From positions 1-60,458 of the forward strand of contig CASGEP010000004.1 of assembly GCA_949300515.1 (NCBI GenBank): a DNA stretch of 60,458 nt. Direction: 5' to 3'. A program made the translations under genes and the position numbers. Of this stretch, positions 44,046-52,193 are shown one piece after another. How positions within the stretch are numbered: the first letter of the stretch is position 1; every line of letters starts with the position of its first letter. The notes under the pieces were generated by a model. It was not told the DNA's origin, made no database searches, and was given only the letters and a program-made list of their open reading frames with translations. The stretch comes from an uncultured bacterium (GTDB taxonomy: Bacteria; Cyanobacteriota; Vampirovibrionia; Gastranaerophilales; Gastranaerophilaceae).

Positions 44046-45200
44046 TTATACTGCCGATTTTCTTTTGTTTATTCCGGCTTTCAGCCCCTGTGCCAAATCT
44101 TTTCTTCCGCTCTGTTCATAAATTTTTGTAACGGATTCCAGAAATTTTATATTCTCAACACTTGCACCCTGTTTTTGAGCAGGCTTTGGAATTGCATTTT
44201 GAACCCCGGGGGCTTTTGAGATAAAGTCCAAAGAAGGAGCCTGAACTCTTTTTTGATACATGGGAGCAACATTTTGCTTATGTTGAAGCGTATTTGTCGT
44301 GTAGGGATTTTTTTGCGAGTTTTTGTACGCACCGAGAGCATAATTGTGTTGAATAGGATTTTTTGGCATATTTGCAGCACCGCTTTTTCTTGGTGCGGGA
44401 TTGCCGTTGTAGGCATTTGACACAAATTTTGAATAATCGCGCAGAGGTCTTTGCGGCTGATATCCCGATGTTTGTACTCTTTGAGGTTTAACTCCCGCAG
44501 CAGAGGGCCTGTTTTCGCTTTGCGTTTCTTTGTATGCGGAGCTTAAGCCGATAAGGGGTTCCTCCTGCAGTTTAACTTTTGCAAACAGTTTCTTTGAAAC
44601 GACCACACAGCCGACAAGAAGTAAGAGGCATACAACAAGAGTCATATCGGATTTTTTGTCAAAAATTCCAAAGAATGAGCCCAGAAGATGTTCGGGATTG
44701 AAGGAATTTTCATCCCAGTTGATATCTTCCTGCATGGCATATTCGTTTATATCGTTTGTCGGGCGGTATTCTCTCATCGGGCGGTTAATAACTATTTGAT
44801 TATTTTGCGCATTGGCAACGCTTGTTTTTGTTTTAAATACGAGTCTTGTGTCGCTTGTATTTTCGCCGTTTATATAAATCCTTACTTTGCCGTTTTCAAG
44901 CTGTTGAACAATAAGTGCATCAATTCCGGACACGTTATCGTAAATTGTATCCAGATTATCAGTGCTTAGAGCATTTTTTAAATCAAAATACATGCTGTTT
45001 TGCGAAAGTACTTTCTGCTTGTATTCTACGGGTTTATCAGCACTGATACTCAGCTGATAAGCTCCGTTTAATTCCTCGGGCTGAGAAATTGCAACCGATG
45101 TTATAAGGCTTTCTTTTGCACAGACCGAAACACAGAGCGCAAAAAACGCAAAAAGTAAAAACAGCGCCTTTTTAATATTTAATACACAAATCCGTAACAT
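44046..45200 (-). CDS. AMIN-like envelope protein with one membrane helix and Pro/Gln-rich tail
   Basis: The 384-aa protein begins with a signal peptide (residues 1-28), followed by an AMIN-like beta domain (about 35-130; GAYQLSISADKPVEYKQKVLSQNSMYFDLKNA...GKVRIYINGE). AMIN domains bind peptidoglycan or pilus secretins. One membrane helix lies at about 186-204 (MTLVVCLLLLVGCVVVSKKLFA). The remaining 180 residues would be cytoplasmic, rich in Pro, Gln, Asn and Tyr, with a short final helix. I do not know a family with this order. GGGGAGAG lies upstream, rather far (13 bases). Confidence 0.75.
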   Translation of the reverse strand: MLRICVLNIKKALFLLFAFFALCVSVCAKESLITSVAISQPEELNGAYQLSISADKPVEYKQKVLSQNSMYFDLKNALSTDNLDTIYDNVSGIDALIVQQLENGKVRIYINGENTSDTRLVFKTKTSVANAQNNQIVINRPMREYRPTNDINEYAMQEDINWDENSFNPEHLLGSFFGIFDKKSDMTLVVCLLLLVGCVVVSKKLFAKVKLQEEPLIGLSSAYKETQSENRPSAAGVKPQRVQTSGYQPQRPLRDYSKFVSNAYNGNPAPRKSGAANMPKNPIQHNYALGAYKNSQKNPYTTNTLQHKQNVAPMYQKRVQAPSLDFISKAPGVQNAIPKPAQKQGASVENIKFLESVTKIYEQSGRKDLAQGLKAGINKRKSAV

Positions 45201-45322
45201 AAAATCTAAATACTCTCCCCAATCAGTTTATTGTTCATGCCTATAGTAAAACTCTAACCTGATTTTAAAAGAGTATCATCAACCTTTGGGTTTAAAATAA
45301 AACTAAATCTAAAGATTGATTT

Positions 45323-45790
45323 TTAAAGATTTGAAATTAAATTTGCCATCTCAATAGCGCTTTTTGCGGCATCTGCGCCTTTGTTTCCGGCTTTTGTACC
45401 TGCACGCTCTATCGCCTGTTCAATGTTATCCGTCGTAAGCACGCCGAAAATTACGGGCAGGCCTTCCGACAGCGACACACTTGCCACACCTTTTGATACT
45501 TCCGCGCAAACATAGTCATAGTGGCTTGTTGAACCTTTAATCACAGCGCCCAGAGTAACAATGGCGCGATACTTTTTTGTCTGTGCGGCTTTTTTAGCCA
45601 TAAGAGGAATTTCAAAAGACCCCGGCACCCAAATTACATCTATATTATCTTTATCTGCACCAAGACGCACAAAAGAATCGAGCGCGCCTTCCAGAAGTTT
45701 TGAACTTATAAATTCATTAAACCTTGAAACTACAATACAAAACTTGTCCGCGGGGTTTGCATATAAATTACCTTCTATGATATTTGGCAT
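45323..45790 (-). CDS. ribH: 6,7-dimethyl-8-ribityllumazine synthase
   Basis: The 155-aa enzyme makes the direct precursor of riboflavin and assembles into a 60-mer shell. The conserved segments are [37 protein letters not shown] with the catalytic His, and [28 protein letters not shown]. The AGAGGA ribosome-binding site is inside a hairpin just before the ATG. No other rib gene is nearby, and I found no FMN riboswitch sequence in the leader. Confidence 0.96.
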   Translation of the reverse strand: MPNIIEGNLYANPADKFCIVVSRFNEFISSKLLEGALDSFVRLGADKDNIDVIWVPGSFEIPLMAKKAAQTKKYRAIVTLGAVIKGSTSHYDYVCAEVSKGVASVSLSEGLPVIFGVLTTDNIEQAIERAGTKAGNKGADAAKSAIEMANLISNL

Positions 45791-45796
45791 AAAAAA

Positions 45797-45820
45797 ATCC
45801 TCTTATATTTACAAGAGGAT
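45797..45820 (-). promoter_or_regulatory. Hairpin that sequesters the ribH ribosome-binding site
   Basis: On the minus strand ATCCTCTT pairs perfectly with AAGAGGAT across an 8-base loop; the 3' arm contains the AGAGGA ribosome-binding site and is followed by TTTTTT and the ribH ATG. It could act as a translational switch, an attenuator or both. Confidence 0.6.
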
Positions 45821-45848
45821 ATTAACACAAAAATATTTTTACATAAAG

Positions 45849-45874
45849 AAAAAGGCTTTTGGTAATCAAAAGCC
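45849..45874 (-). terminator. Intrinsic terminator upstream of ribH
   Basis: On the minus strand GGCTTTTG pairs perfectly with CAAAAGCC across a 5-base loop and runs into TTTTTC. No protein gene precedes it on this strand, so it ends either a small RNA or an attenuated ribH leader. Confidence 0.75.
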
Positions 45875-45930
45875 CCTCGGAATACTTGTTTGGAATTCCT
45901 CGTTGTGTGAAGTGAAGGTTAGTGTGTGTT

Positions 45931-45950
45931 GGTTAGAAAGTATATCTTAT
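45931..45950 (+). repeat. Direct repeat, copy 1 (within the candidate small RNA)
   Basis: GGTTAGAAAGTATATCTTAT is repeated at 46330-46347 except for a 2-base deletion. On the minus strand, this copy would give an RNA complementary to the second copy in the sigma factor mRNA. Confidence 0.7.
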
Positions 45951-46288
45951 AGAAAATATCCGTTATATCGTGTTTATCTCTTACATATATATAAAGTATT
46001 TCGCAATTAAATAATTGCCATTTTTGACACCCTATCGTTACAAAACTTAACAATGCAGCTAAAGAGCGCGCCGTAAGGGGACTTTTGAAAAATCTTTTAT
46101 TAAGAAGCGTTAAGATTTTAGTAATTTGTGCGAGTTTTCTTAACAATTCTTAAAATAAGGGTTGTTATTTGTTTTCTCCGGTGATATATTATAGATATAT
46201 TTAGTATATCAGTTGTTGTTATTCCCTTAAAATATTTTAAGCTAAGGCTTATTGAGCCTTAAAATTTGTTATGTCTTATTTAAAAAAC

Positions 46289-46317
46289 GCACGCCCGACG
46301 GGCGCCGCGCGGCGTGC
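46289..46317 (-). repeat. GC-rich palindromic element
   Basis: GCACGCC (46289-46295) pairs with GGCGTGC (46311-46317), and two further perfect inverted repeats lie inside (CGCCC/GGGCG and GCCGCGCGGC). The base composition is nearly 90% G+C in an AT-rich leader. Read on the minus strand it is followed by GTTTTTT and so resembles a terminator for antisense transcription. Confidence 0.6.
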
Positions 46318-46329
46318 AAAAATTAAAAA

Positions 46330-46347
46330 GGTTAGAAAGTATCTTAT
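46330..46347 (+). repeat. Direct repeat, copy 2 (in the sigma factor leader)
   Basis: GGTTAGAAAGTATCTTAT ends 4 bases before the AAGGAG ribosome-binding site of the sigma factor gene and matches the repeat at 45931-45950. Confidence 0.7.
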
Positions 46348-46366
46348 GTACAAGGAGATTGTCGTT

Positions 46367-47266
46367 ATGAAAAATTCAGTAAATAAAAAACCCTACTTTC
46401 AATGTGCGAGGATAATTAATTTTGATGAAAATTTGGGCAGCTACATAAAAAAAATTTCAAAATACCCGCAGCTGAGCGCAAATGAAGAAAAAGAACTTGC
46501 AAAAAAAATATTATCGGGGGATATTGAAGCCAAAAAAAGGCTGGTGCAGGCAAATTTAAGGCTTGTGTTTAATGTTGCCAGAAAATCAATACACACAACC
46601 ACTCTCAGCTTCTGTGACTTAATTCAGGAGGGTAATTTGGGGCTTATGATTGCGGCGGACAAATTTAACCCCAAACTCGGCTATAAATTTTCCACATACG
46701 CGGTCTGGTGGATAAAACAGTCAATGTTTAAAGCAATTTCAGAGCAATCATACTGCATGAAAATACCCGTTTACATTCAGGAAACATTATCAAGATACAA
46801 AAAAGCCAAAGACACTCTTGAAAAAAAATACGGATGTACAATAAACAGTGCGCTTGCGGCTCGCGAAATAGGGATGAGCGAAGAAAAAATCGACACTTTT
46901 CTAAACGCGTACAACAAGGCGCTCTCGCTTGAAACAGGTTTTGAGAAAATCAGCAGTATTTCAGGTACAAGAGAAATGAGCCTTGGCGAAATAATTGAAG
47001 ATGAGAAACAAAACGTAGAAAAAAGCATAACCGACAAACAGCTTAAAAACGACATAAACAGAGCGCTTGAGTGCTTAAAAACAAGAGAAAAAGAAGTCAT
47101 AACAATGCGCTTCGGGCTGAATGAAAGCACGCGAAAAACTCTGGAAGAAATCGGCAGCATTTATGGCGTTACAAAAGAGTGCGTAAGGCAGATAGAAAAA
47201 AGAGCACTCCAAAAAATCAACTCTACAAAGGCATCTCGCGAACTTTTGCTTGCATACGTCATTTAG
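46367..47266 (+). CDS. Sigma-70 family RNA polymerase sigma factor (group 2-like)
   Basis: The 299-aa protein has regions 1.2 to 4.2 but lacks the long region 1.1 and the large non-conserved insert of RpoD. Region 2 is AKKRLVQANLRLVFNVARKS...DLIQEGNLGLMIAADKFNPKLGYKFSTYAVWWIKQSM; region 4.2 is TLEEIGSIYGVTKECVRQIEKRALQKI. This resembles the group 2 (non-essential, stress or nutrient) sigma factors of cyanobacteria. I start at ATG 46367 behind AAGGAG; an in-frame ATG at 46271 would add 32 basic residues encoded partly by the GC palindrome. A promoter probably lies near 46160-46195. Confidence 0.92.
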   Translation: MKNSVNKKPYFQCARIINFDENLGSYIKKISKYPQLSANEEKELAKKILSGDIEAKKRLVQANLRLVFNVARKSIHTTTLSFCDLIQEGNLGLMIAADKFNPKLGYKFSTYAVWWIKQSMFKAISEQSYCMKIPVYIQETLSRYKKAKDTLEKKYGCTINSALAAREIGMSEEKIDTFLNAYNKALSLETGFEKISSISGTREMSLGEIIEDEKQNVEKSITDKQLKNDINRALECLKTREKEVITMRFGLNESTRKTLEEIGSIYGVTKECVRQIEKRALQKINSTKASRELLLAYVI

Positions 47267-47969
47267 CTTTTGCAAGTATATAAATCGGATTATAGGTAAG
47301 AGTAACGCCTTTTTCATCACCGAAAAGCTCCGTATATTTGTCCTCAAAAGACTTTAGCGAAGCTCTTGTCCAGTTTTTATGAGAGGGCAGCGCCGCGCCC
47401 GTTGATTTAATATGTCTCAGAACTTCTTTCGGGGTTTTAAAATACAGAGTTATTTTTTCTCTTTCATACTCAACCACCCTATACCCGCAGCGGGCAAGGA
47501 CTTGCGAATAATTACAATAGTTAAGCCCGAGATTTTCAAGCGTTTTGAACTCATAAAAATTATCCTCCCCAAAACTTGAGAAAGCAAGGACTCCTATATT
47601 TGAGAGTGATTTTTTTAACTTATTAAAAAAGTTTTCAATATCAAAAATCCACTGAAAACACGCTCCCGATATTATTAAATCGCAACTTACGGGCAAATCC
47701 AGCACACCTGCATCACCCTTTAAAAAAGGATAGTCATAGCCCGTATAATTATCTGTCAGGTCATTTAGAATAAATTCGCAAAAGTTGTAATTTTTAACGA
47801 TTTTATCTGTCAAAAGTCCCGTGCCCGAGCCTATTTCAAGAATTTTTTTATAATCCGCTCCAAAGTGCTTGGCGCACAACTCGCACAGTGTCTGCGCCAT
47901 TTTGCCCTGCACAAAGGCACTGTCCCTGTATGTTTCTTTTGCTTTTGAAAAGTCGGGAACATTTATCAT
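47259..47969 (-). CDS. bioC: BioC-like methyltransferase (malonyl-ACP O-methyltransferase)
   Basis: The 236-aa SAM-dependent enzyme has motif I LEIGSGTGLLTDKI near residue 43, and the BioC-like segments AKETYRDSAFVQGKMAQTL at the start and GACFQWIFDIENFFNKLKKSL near 108. BioC methylates malonyl-ACP so that fatty-acid enzymes can build the pimeloyl chain of biotin. The call is strengthened by the BioG-type esterase 3 bp upstream. The 3' end overlaps the converging sigma factor gene by 8 bp. Confidence 0.85.
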   Translation of the reverse strand: MINVPDFSKAKETYRDSAFVQGKMAQTLCELCAKHFGADYKKILEIGSGTGLLTDKIVKNYNFCEFILNDLTDNYTGYDYPFLKGDAGVLDLPVSCDLIISGACFQWIFDIENFFNKLKKSLSNIGVLAFSSFGEDNFYEFKTLENLGLNYCNYSQVLARCGYRVVEYEREKITLYFKTPKEVLRHIKSTGAALPSHKNWTRASLKSFEDKYTELFGDEKGVTLTYNPIYILAKAK

Positions 47970-47972
47970 AGG

Positions 47973-48635
47973 CTAACTTTCAAGAATTTCATCAAAATCC
48001 TTAAATTCAAAAAACGGGAAATGTCCGCACTCAAGCTCCAGTTTGTTTTTGTGCGCCGCCCAGAAATTTACCTGCGAGGAGTAGGGGAAAATCCTGTCTT
48101 TTTTTGTCAAAATTACTTTGTCAAAGTTAAAATTTTTCTTAAACCATGTGTTCTTAGAGAGTGTTCTTATGTTTGAAAGCTCATCCGCCAGATTTTTAAT
48201 CTCCCTGTTTGCTTTTTTTATATTCAGCGCAGATGATGCCCCGAGAGCCATCTTCTGTTCAAATCTTTCTATAGTGTCGGAATTCAGCGAGTGCGCCATA
48301 AGTTCATACACTTTTTCATTTACTCCGTATTCGTTGTCAACAGGGTAAAAAGTCCCGCTTATTGCACAGCTTGAGTCAATTTGCGGTAAAACATCCTGAT
48401 TATATACATAGTTAAGCGCCCAGACACCGTAAGAATATGCAATTACACTTATGCGCGTATAATTTAAAAAGTCAAAATATTCAATAGGGTTATCAATCAT
48501 ATCGGAGTAATCGTAAACAAAAAGTATGTCATTTTTGCCGTTATCAAACTCTATAAAGCAGTTTGCATCGGTATAAAAGCCGCAAAAAAACAGTATAAGC
48601 GAATTTTTATTGTGATTAATAAATTCTGTTTTCAA
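47973..48635 (-). CDS. bioG: BioG-type pimeloyl-ACP methyl ester esterase (DUF452)
   Basis: The 220-aa alpha/beta hydrolase matches DUF452/BioG: ILFFCGFYTDANCF at the N-terminus, YDYSDM, the nucleophile elbow IAYSYGVWALN with Ser68, AISGTFYPVDNEYGVNEKVYELMAHS, and a C-terminal GHFPFFEF with the catalytic His. It removes the methyl group added by BioC, freeing pimeloyl-ACP for ring assembly. The start is TTG at 48635 behind GAGGTGG. The remaining biotin genes (bioF, A, D, B) are not in the window. Confidence 0.87.
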   Translation of the reverse strand: MKTEFINHNKNSLILFFCGFYTDANCFIEFDNGKNDILFVYDYSDMIDNPIEYFDFLNYTRISVIAYSYGVWALNYVYNQDVLPQIDSSCAISGTFYPVDNEYGVNEKVYELMAHSLNSDTIERFEQKMALGASSALNIKKANREIKNLADELSNIRTLSKNTWFKKNFNFDKVILTKKDRIFPYSSQVNFWAAHKNKLELECGHFPFFEFKDFDEILES

Positions 48636-48760
48636 AATTCCACCTCAAAGACTGCACTATAAATAAATAATACCAAAAACAATATTTTAGGGTATGAAAA
48701 AAAATTGTATTGTATTATAATCATTATGCAAGAGGAAAGTTTATCGAAAGGTCGGAGAAT

Positions 48761-50917
48761 ATGAAAAAAATACCTGTTGTGGCAGCTGCGCTTATGCTAT
48801 TTTTCACAAATTTGTCATACGCCGCCCAGCCGACACAGGAAGAAATCCAGAAGTATAACCTGTACTTCAACAACGGTGTTTCTTATCTGAAAAACAAAAA
48901 GTATTCCTCTGCCATAATAGAATTTAAAAAAGTTTTGCGCTTCCAGCCTTACGATGCCACAGTAAGACAGTCGCTGTGCAGTGCGTACCTTGCACGCGCA
49001 GACTACTATTTGAATGAGGAAAAAAACCCGAAAAAGGCAATAGTTGACCTTAAAAGTGCACTTTTTTACATGAAATTCTGGGAAAACGAGCAAAACTCGG
49101 CACAGCTTAACTCTATGGCAAACTCCACCCAAAACAGTCTTTCTTCTCTGCAAAAAAAATATGAAGGCAATTTGAACGCGCAGCAAAAGTTTCAAAATGC
49201 AAAAAATCTCCGCGCACAGGGCGAACTGCCTGCAGCGGCTTATGACTTTTTAACGTTAAATAATGCCCAATTTGAAAAAGATGCCCTTGAAAATGCGGGC
49301 GATATCTTTAAGGCTCTAAACAACAAAGGCGGCGCAATAGAAAGCTACAGAAACGCTCTTAAGGCTGAGCCCGAAAGTGCAAAGCTGCACTTTAAGTACG
49401 CAATAATCTTGGATGAAGTAAACAACGAGGAAGCGGCGGCACAGGAGTATAATTTAGCCCTGAAATACGGCGAAAAAAACGCGGAGCTGCTTGATATACT
49501 TGAAAATCTCTGGCGCTCAAGAACACTTAGCAATCCGCATGACCCTCAGGCTTACATTAATCTCGGCACAGTCTTTCAGATGAAAGGCGACTACGCCTCA
49601 TCTAAAAATCAGTACATAAAAGCTCTTTCGCTTGCACCGAACGACAAAACCGCAAATTTAAACCTTGCTTCACTCTATATGGCTCAAGGTCAAAACGCAA
49701 TGGCAATGGCACAGTATGACAAAATACTCGCAAAAAATCCCAACGATGCTGAAATAATCAACTACAAAGCCGCGGCATATGAGGCGCAAAAAGACTATAA
49801 AAACGCAATTGCCCAATATAAAGCCATACTTGCCGTAAAACCGGATGACAACAGTGCAAAGAGCGCTATAGCAAATATTGTTGCAAATAAATTTACGCCC
49901 GAGCAAAAGTATAACTACATGATGCTTGAGGCAAATTCAAATCCGCAAAACTATAATCTGCAGTACGCATACGCTTATGAAATGCACAAACAAAAGAAAT
50001 ATGACGAAGCAATTACATACTACAAACGCGCAATGGCGCTAAATCCCAAAAAACAGGAAAACTACATTAACATAGCCCAGATATATGTGCTGCAAAACGA
50101 CTATCAAAGCGCCCTTGATACACTAAATCAGGGTATTGCGCAAATCCCCTACGGGGCTGAACTTCTTACCCAAAAAGACACACTCTTAAAGTCACAGGCG
50201 GGGCAAACTTATGAAACGGCGACAAAACTTTACAAGAATGCAGACTTTAAAGGCGCCCTTGAAAATTATCTGAAAATCAACCCGCAGACACCCGAGGTAC
50301 AAATAGCCGTTGCAAACTGCTATTATGAATTAAAAGATTACCAAAACGCCGTTTTGTATTACGAAAAAGTACTGCAAAACAACCCTAAAAATCAAGACGT
50401 GCTCTATGTTTGCGCCATGTCATACAACGAGCTTGGCAATCAAACAAAAGCGCTTGAGCTTTTAAACAGAATATTGTCCCTGAACTCAAATAACACAAAT
50501 GCAAAAGCGGCAATGTCAGCCATAAAAAGTGCTATGACGGCGGCTGATTTAGAGAGTGCCATTGAAAAGTACGAACAAAAAGACTTTACATCAGCCCTTG
50601 CGCTGCTAAACAAAATACTCTCCCAAAATTCCAAAAACACATATGCGCTATACTACAAGGGTTTAATTTTTGAGGAGCAAAAAAACCAAAAAGAAGCAAA
50701 TGCGCAGTTTAAACTTGCAATAGACTCCGACAATTCCTTTGCGCTTGCGTACTATTCATATGCACTCGGACTTGATAACCTTGAAAAATATCAAGAAGCG
50801 GTTGTAAATTACGATAAATTCCTTGAATTAAAAACAAAAGAAGGGGTAAGCGACGAATACACAAAATTTGCAACAGACAGAGCAGCAGAGTTGAGAGAAT
50901 TTTTAAACACAAAATAA
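48761..50917 (+). CDS. Exported tetratricopeptide repeat protein
   Basis: The 718-aa protein has a signal peptide (residues 1-22, ending LSYA) and then at least fourteen 34-residue TPR units, seen as repeated Y-x3-L...N(P)N-x-A patterns (e.g. PQAYINLGTVFQMKGDYASS, NYINIAQIYVLQNDYQSA). It is probably a periplasmic or outer-membrane protein-binding scaffold. The start is ATG 48761 behind CGGAGA; TATAAT at 48714-48719 is the likely -10. Its stop overlaps dus by one base (TAATG), an odd coupling of an envelope scaffold with a tRNA enzyme. Confidence 0.88.
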   Translation: MKKIPVVAAALMLFFTNLSYAAQPTQEEIQKYNLYFNNGVSYLKNKKYSSAIIEFKKVLRFQPYDATVRQSLCSAYLARADYYLNEEKNPKKAIVDLKSALFYMKFWENEQNSAQLNSMANSTQNSLSSLQKKYEGNLNAQQKFQNAKNLRAQGELPAAAYDFLTLNNAQFEKDALENAGDIFKALNNKGGAIESYRNALKAEPESAKLHFKYAIILDEVNNEEAAAQEYNLALKYGEKNAELLDILENLWRSRTLSNPHDPQAYINLGTVFQMKGDYASSKNQYIKALSLAPNDKTANLNLASLYMAQGQNAMAMAQYDKILAKNPNDAEIINYKAAAYEAQKDYKNAIAQYKAILAVKPDDNSAKSAIANIVANKFTPEQKYNYMMLEANSNPQNYNLQYAYAYEMHKQKKYDEAITYYKRAMALNPKKQENYINIAQIYVLQNDYQSALDTLNQGIAQIPYGAELLTQKDTLLKSQAGQTYETATKLYKNADFKGALENYLKINPQTPEVQIAVANCYYELKDYQNAVLYYEKVLQNNPKNQDVLYVCAMSYNELGNQTKALELLNRILSLNSNNTNAKAAMSAIKSAMTAADLESAIEKYEQKDFTSALALLNKILSQNSKNTYALYYKGLIFEEQKNQKEANAQFKLAIDSDNSFALAYYSYALGLDNLEKYQEAVVNYDKFLELKTKEGVSDEYTKFATDRAAELREFLNTK

Positions 50918-51867
50918 TGGAAACAAAACTTATTCAGGCGCCCCTTGCGGGCATATCCGACATTGTATACAGAAAACTTGTAAGGAAATACTCAAAAGAC
51001 ACCCTCCTTACCACAGAGATGATTTCATCCGAGGCGCTTGTAAACAATCAAAAAACCCTGATTATTGAATACGACAAATGCGAATACCCTCTCTCTTTTC
51101 AGTTGAGCGGGCACAAGCCTCACATTATGGCGCGCGCGGCCGAATTTTTAAACGGGCGCGCAAGTGTAATCGATTTAAACTTCGGCTGTCCCGTAAATAA
51201 AGTTGTAAAGGGTACGGACGGCGCCGCCATGATGAGAAATCCGAAACTTGCCGCAGATATTGTAAAAGCAATAAAGGATGTAATCAGCGTGCCCCTGAGT
51301 GCTAAATTTCGCCTCGGCTGGAGCCAGGATGAGATAAATTTTGTCGAATTTGCAAAAACTCTGGAAGATGCAGGTGTGGATTTTGTAACGGTTCACGGGA
51401 GAACCCGCTCGCAGATGTACTCCCTTAGTGCAGACTGGGAAAAAATTGCACAGCTTAAGGGAGAGTTGAAAATACCCTATTTTGCAAACGGAGATATAAA
51501 ATCAATTGAAGATGCAAAAAAATGTCTTGAAATTACGGGTGCAAACGGCATAAGTATCGGCAGGGGGCTTATGGGCGACCCGACTTTAGCAGGACGTATC
51601 GAGCATTACTTTAAAACGGGCGAAATAATTAACCCGCCCGATTTAGCGGAAAAAATTAAAATACTGAAAGAGCATATAAACGGCGAAGTTGAACTTAGAG
51701 GCGAGAAAAACGGAATAAAATTTATGAGAAAATTTTATAATTTCTATATCTCATCCGTTAAAGATGCCTCAAAATACAGACAGTGCCTTGTAAGGCTGGA
51801 AAGTTACAAAGAAGTTTCGGAGGTGTTGGATGAAATATTACGTTTACATCTTACAAACCAGAGATAA
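50917..51867 (+). CDS. dus: tRNA-dihydrouridine synthase, DusB-like
   Basis: The 316-aa flavoprotein reduces uridines in the tRNA D-loop. LIQAPLAGISDIVYRKL begins the TIM barrel; the catalytic Cys is in IDLNFGCPVNKVVKGTDGAAMMRNP near residue 91; SAKFRLGW, FVTVHGRTRSQMY and FANGDIKS bind substrate and FMN; GISIGRGLMGDPTL closes the site. The position modified is not certain. It is coupled to the TPR gene upstream and overlaps the GIY-YIG gene by 38 bp. Confidence 0.94.
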   Translation: METKLIQAPLAGISDIVYRKLVRKYSKDTLLTTEMISSEALVNNQKTLIIEYDKCEYPLSFQLSGHKPHIMARAAEFLNGRASVIDLNFGCPVNKVVKGTDGAAMMRNPKLAADIVKAIKDVISVPLSAKFRLGWSQDEINFVEFAKTLEDAGVDFVTVHGRTRSQMYSLSADWEKIAQLKGELKIPYFANGDIKSIEDAKKCLEITGANGISIGRGLMGDPTLAGRIEHYFKTGEIINPPDLAEKIKILKEHINGEVELRGEKNGIKFMRKFYNFYISSVKDASKYRQCLVRLESYKEVSEVLDEILRLHLTNQR

Positions 51868-52072
51868 CACGCTCTACTGCGGCATTGCGCGCGATGTTCA
51901 AAAACGTTTTCGCGAGCACCTTGAAGGCAGGGGCGCAAAATATACAAGAGCGCACAAGCCCGAGAAAATTGTTTATGTAAAAGAATTTAACAGCAAAAAC
52001 GACGCTCTGAAAGAAGAATACAAAATAAAACATCTGAGCCGGAAAGAAAAACTTACGCTGATAGGGGAGTAA
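51830..52072 (+). CDS. GIY-YIG nuclease superfamily protein
   Basis: The 80-aa single-domain protein has the YVYILQT...LYCGIARDVQKRFREHLEG core, with Tyr, Tyr, Gly, Arg and His of the GIY-YIG fold, and RAHKPEKIVYVKEF. It belongs to the UPF0213/YhbQ group of stand-alone small nucleases, some of which cut DNA; the physiological substrate is unclear. It overlaps the dus gene by 38 bp, and GGAGGTG precedes the ATG. Confidence 0.9.
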   Translation: MKYYVYILQTRDNTLYCGIARDVQKRFREHLEGRGAKYTRAHKPEKIVYVKEFNSKNDALKEEYKIKHLSRKEKLTLIGE

Positions 52073-52193
52073 AAAAGTTAATCGGGGAATAAAAAAAAGG
52101 GAGTTTTTACAAAACCCCCATTTCCCCATTAAAAAAATCTTTCCGTTATTATTGTAGCATAAATATTTAATACATCAAATAAATTCAATATTC

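Larger units (their letters stand above)
45849..45981 (-). ncRNA. Candidate small RNA or ribH leader RNA
   Basis: About 133 nt lie between a predicted minus-strand promoter (CAATTAT at 46011-46017, 17-bp spacer, TATATATATGTA at 45982-45993) and the terminator at 45849-45874. No convincing reading frame fills it. It contains an unstructured, C- and A-rich stretch (ACCAACACACACTAACC) and a segment antisense to the leader of the sigma factor gene. I could not match it to a known RNA family: the FMN aptamer, 6S and Yfr1 signatures are absent. Confidence 0.4.

Noticed and set aside
45791-45982. FMN riboswitch in the ribH leader
   Set aside because: The conserved AGGGGCAGGGTGAAATTCCC-type aptamer core is absent.
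45919-46146. A 75-codon minus-strand frame between ribH and the sigma factor gene
   Set aside because: It overlaps the proposed promoter and small RNA, has no ribosome-binding site, and its composition does not look like protein.
46271-46366. A longer N-terminus for the sigma factor from the ATG at 46271
   Set aside because: The added 32 residues are encoded partly by a GC-rich palindrome, do not resemble sigma region 1, and a strong AAGGAG site serves ATG 46367. A TAAAAT 5 bases before 46271 keeps a small possibility of a leaderless longer form.
52073-52150. Possible terminator after the GIY-YIG gene (GGGAGTTTT...AAAACCCCC)
   Set aside because: The stem needs a mismatch and is followed by ATTTCCCC, not a U-run, so it is too weak to list.
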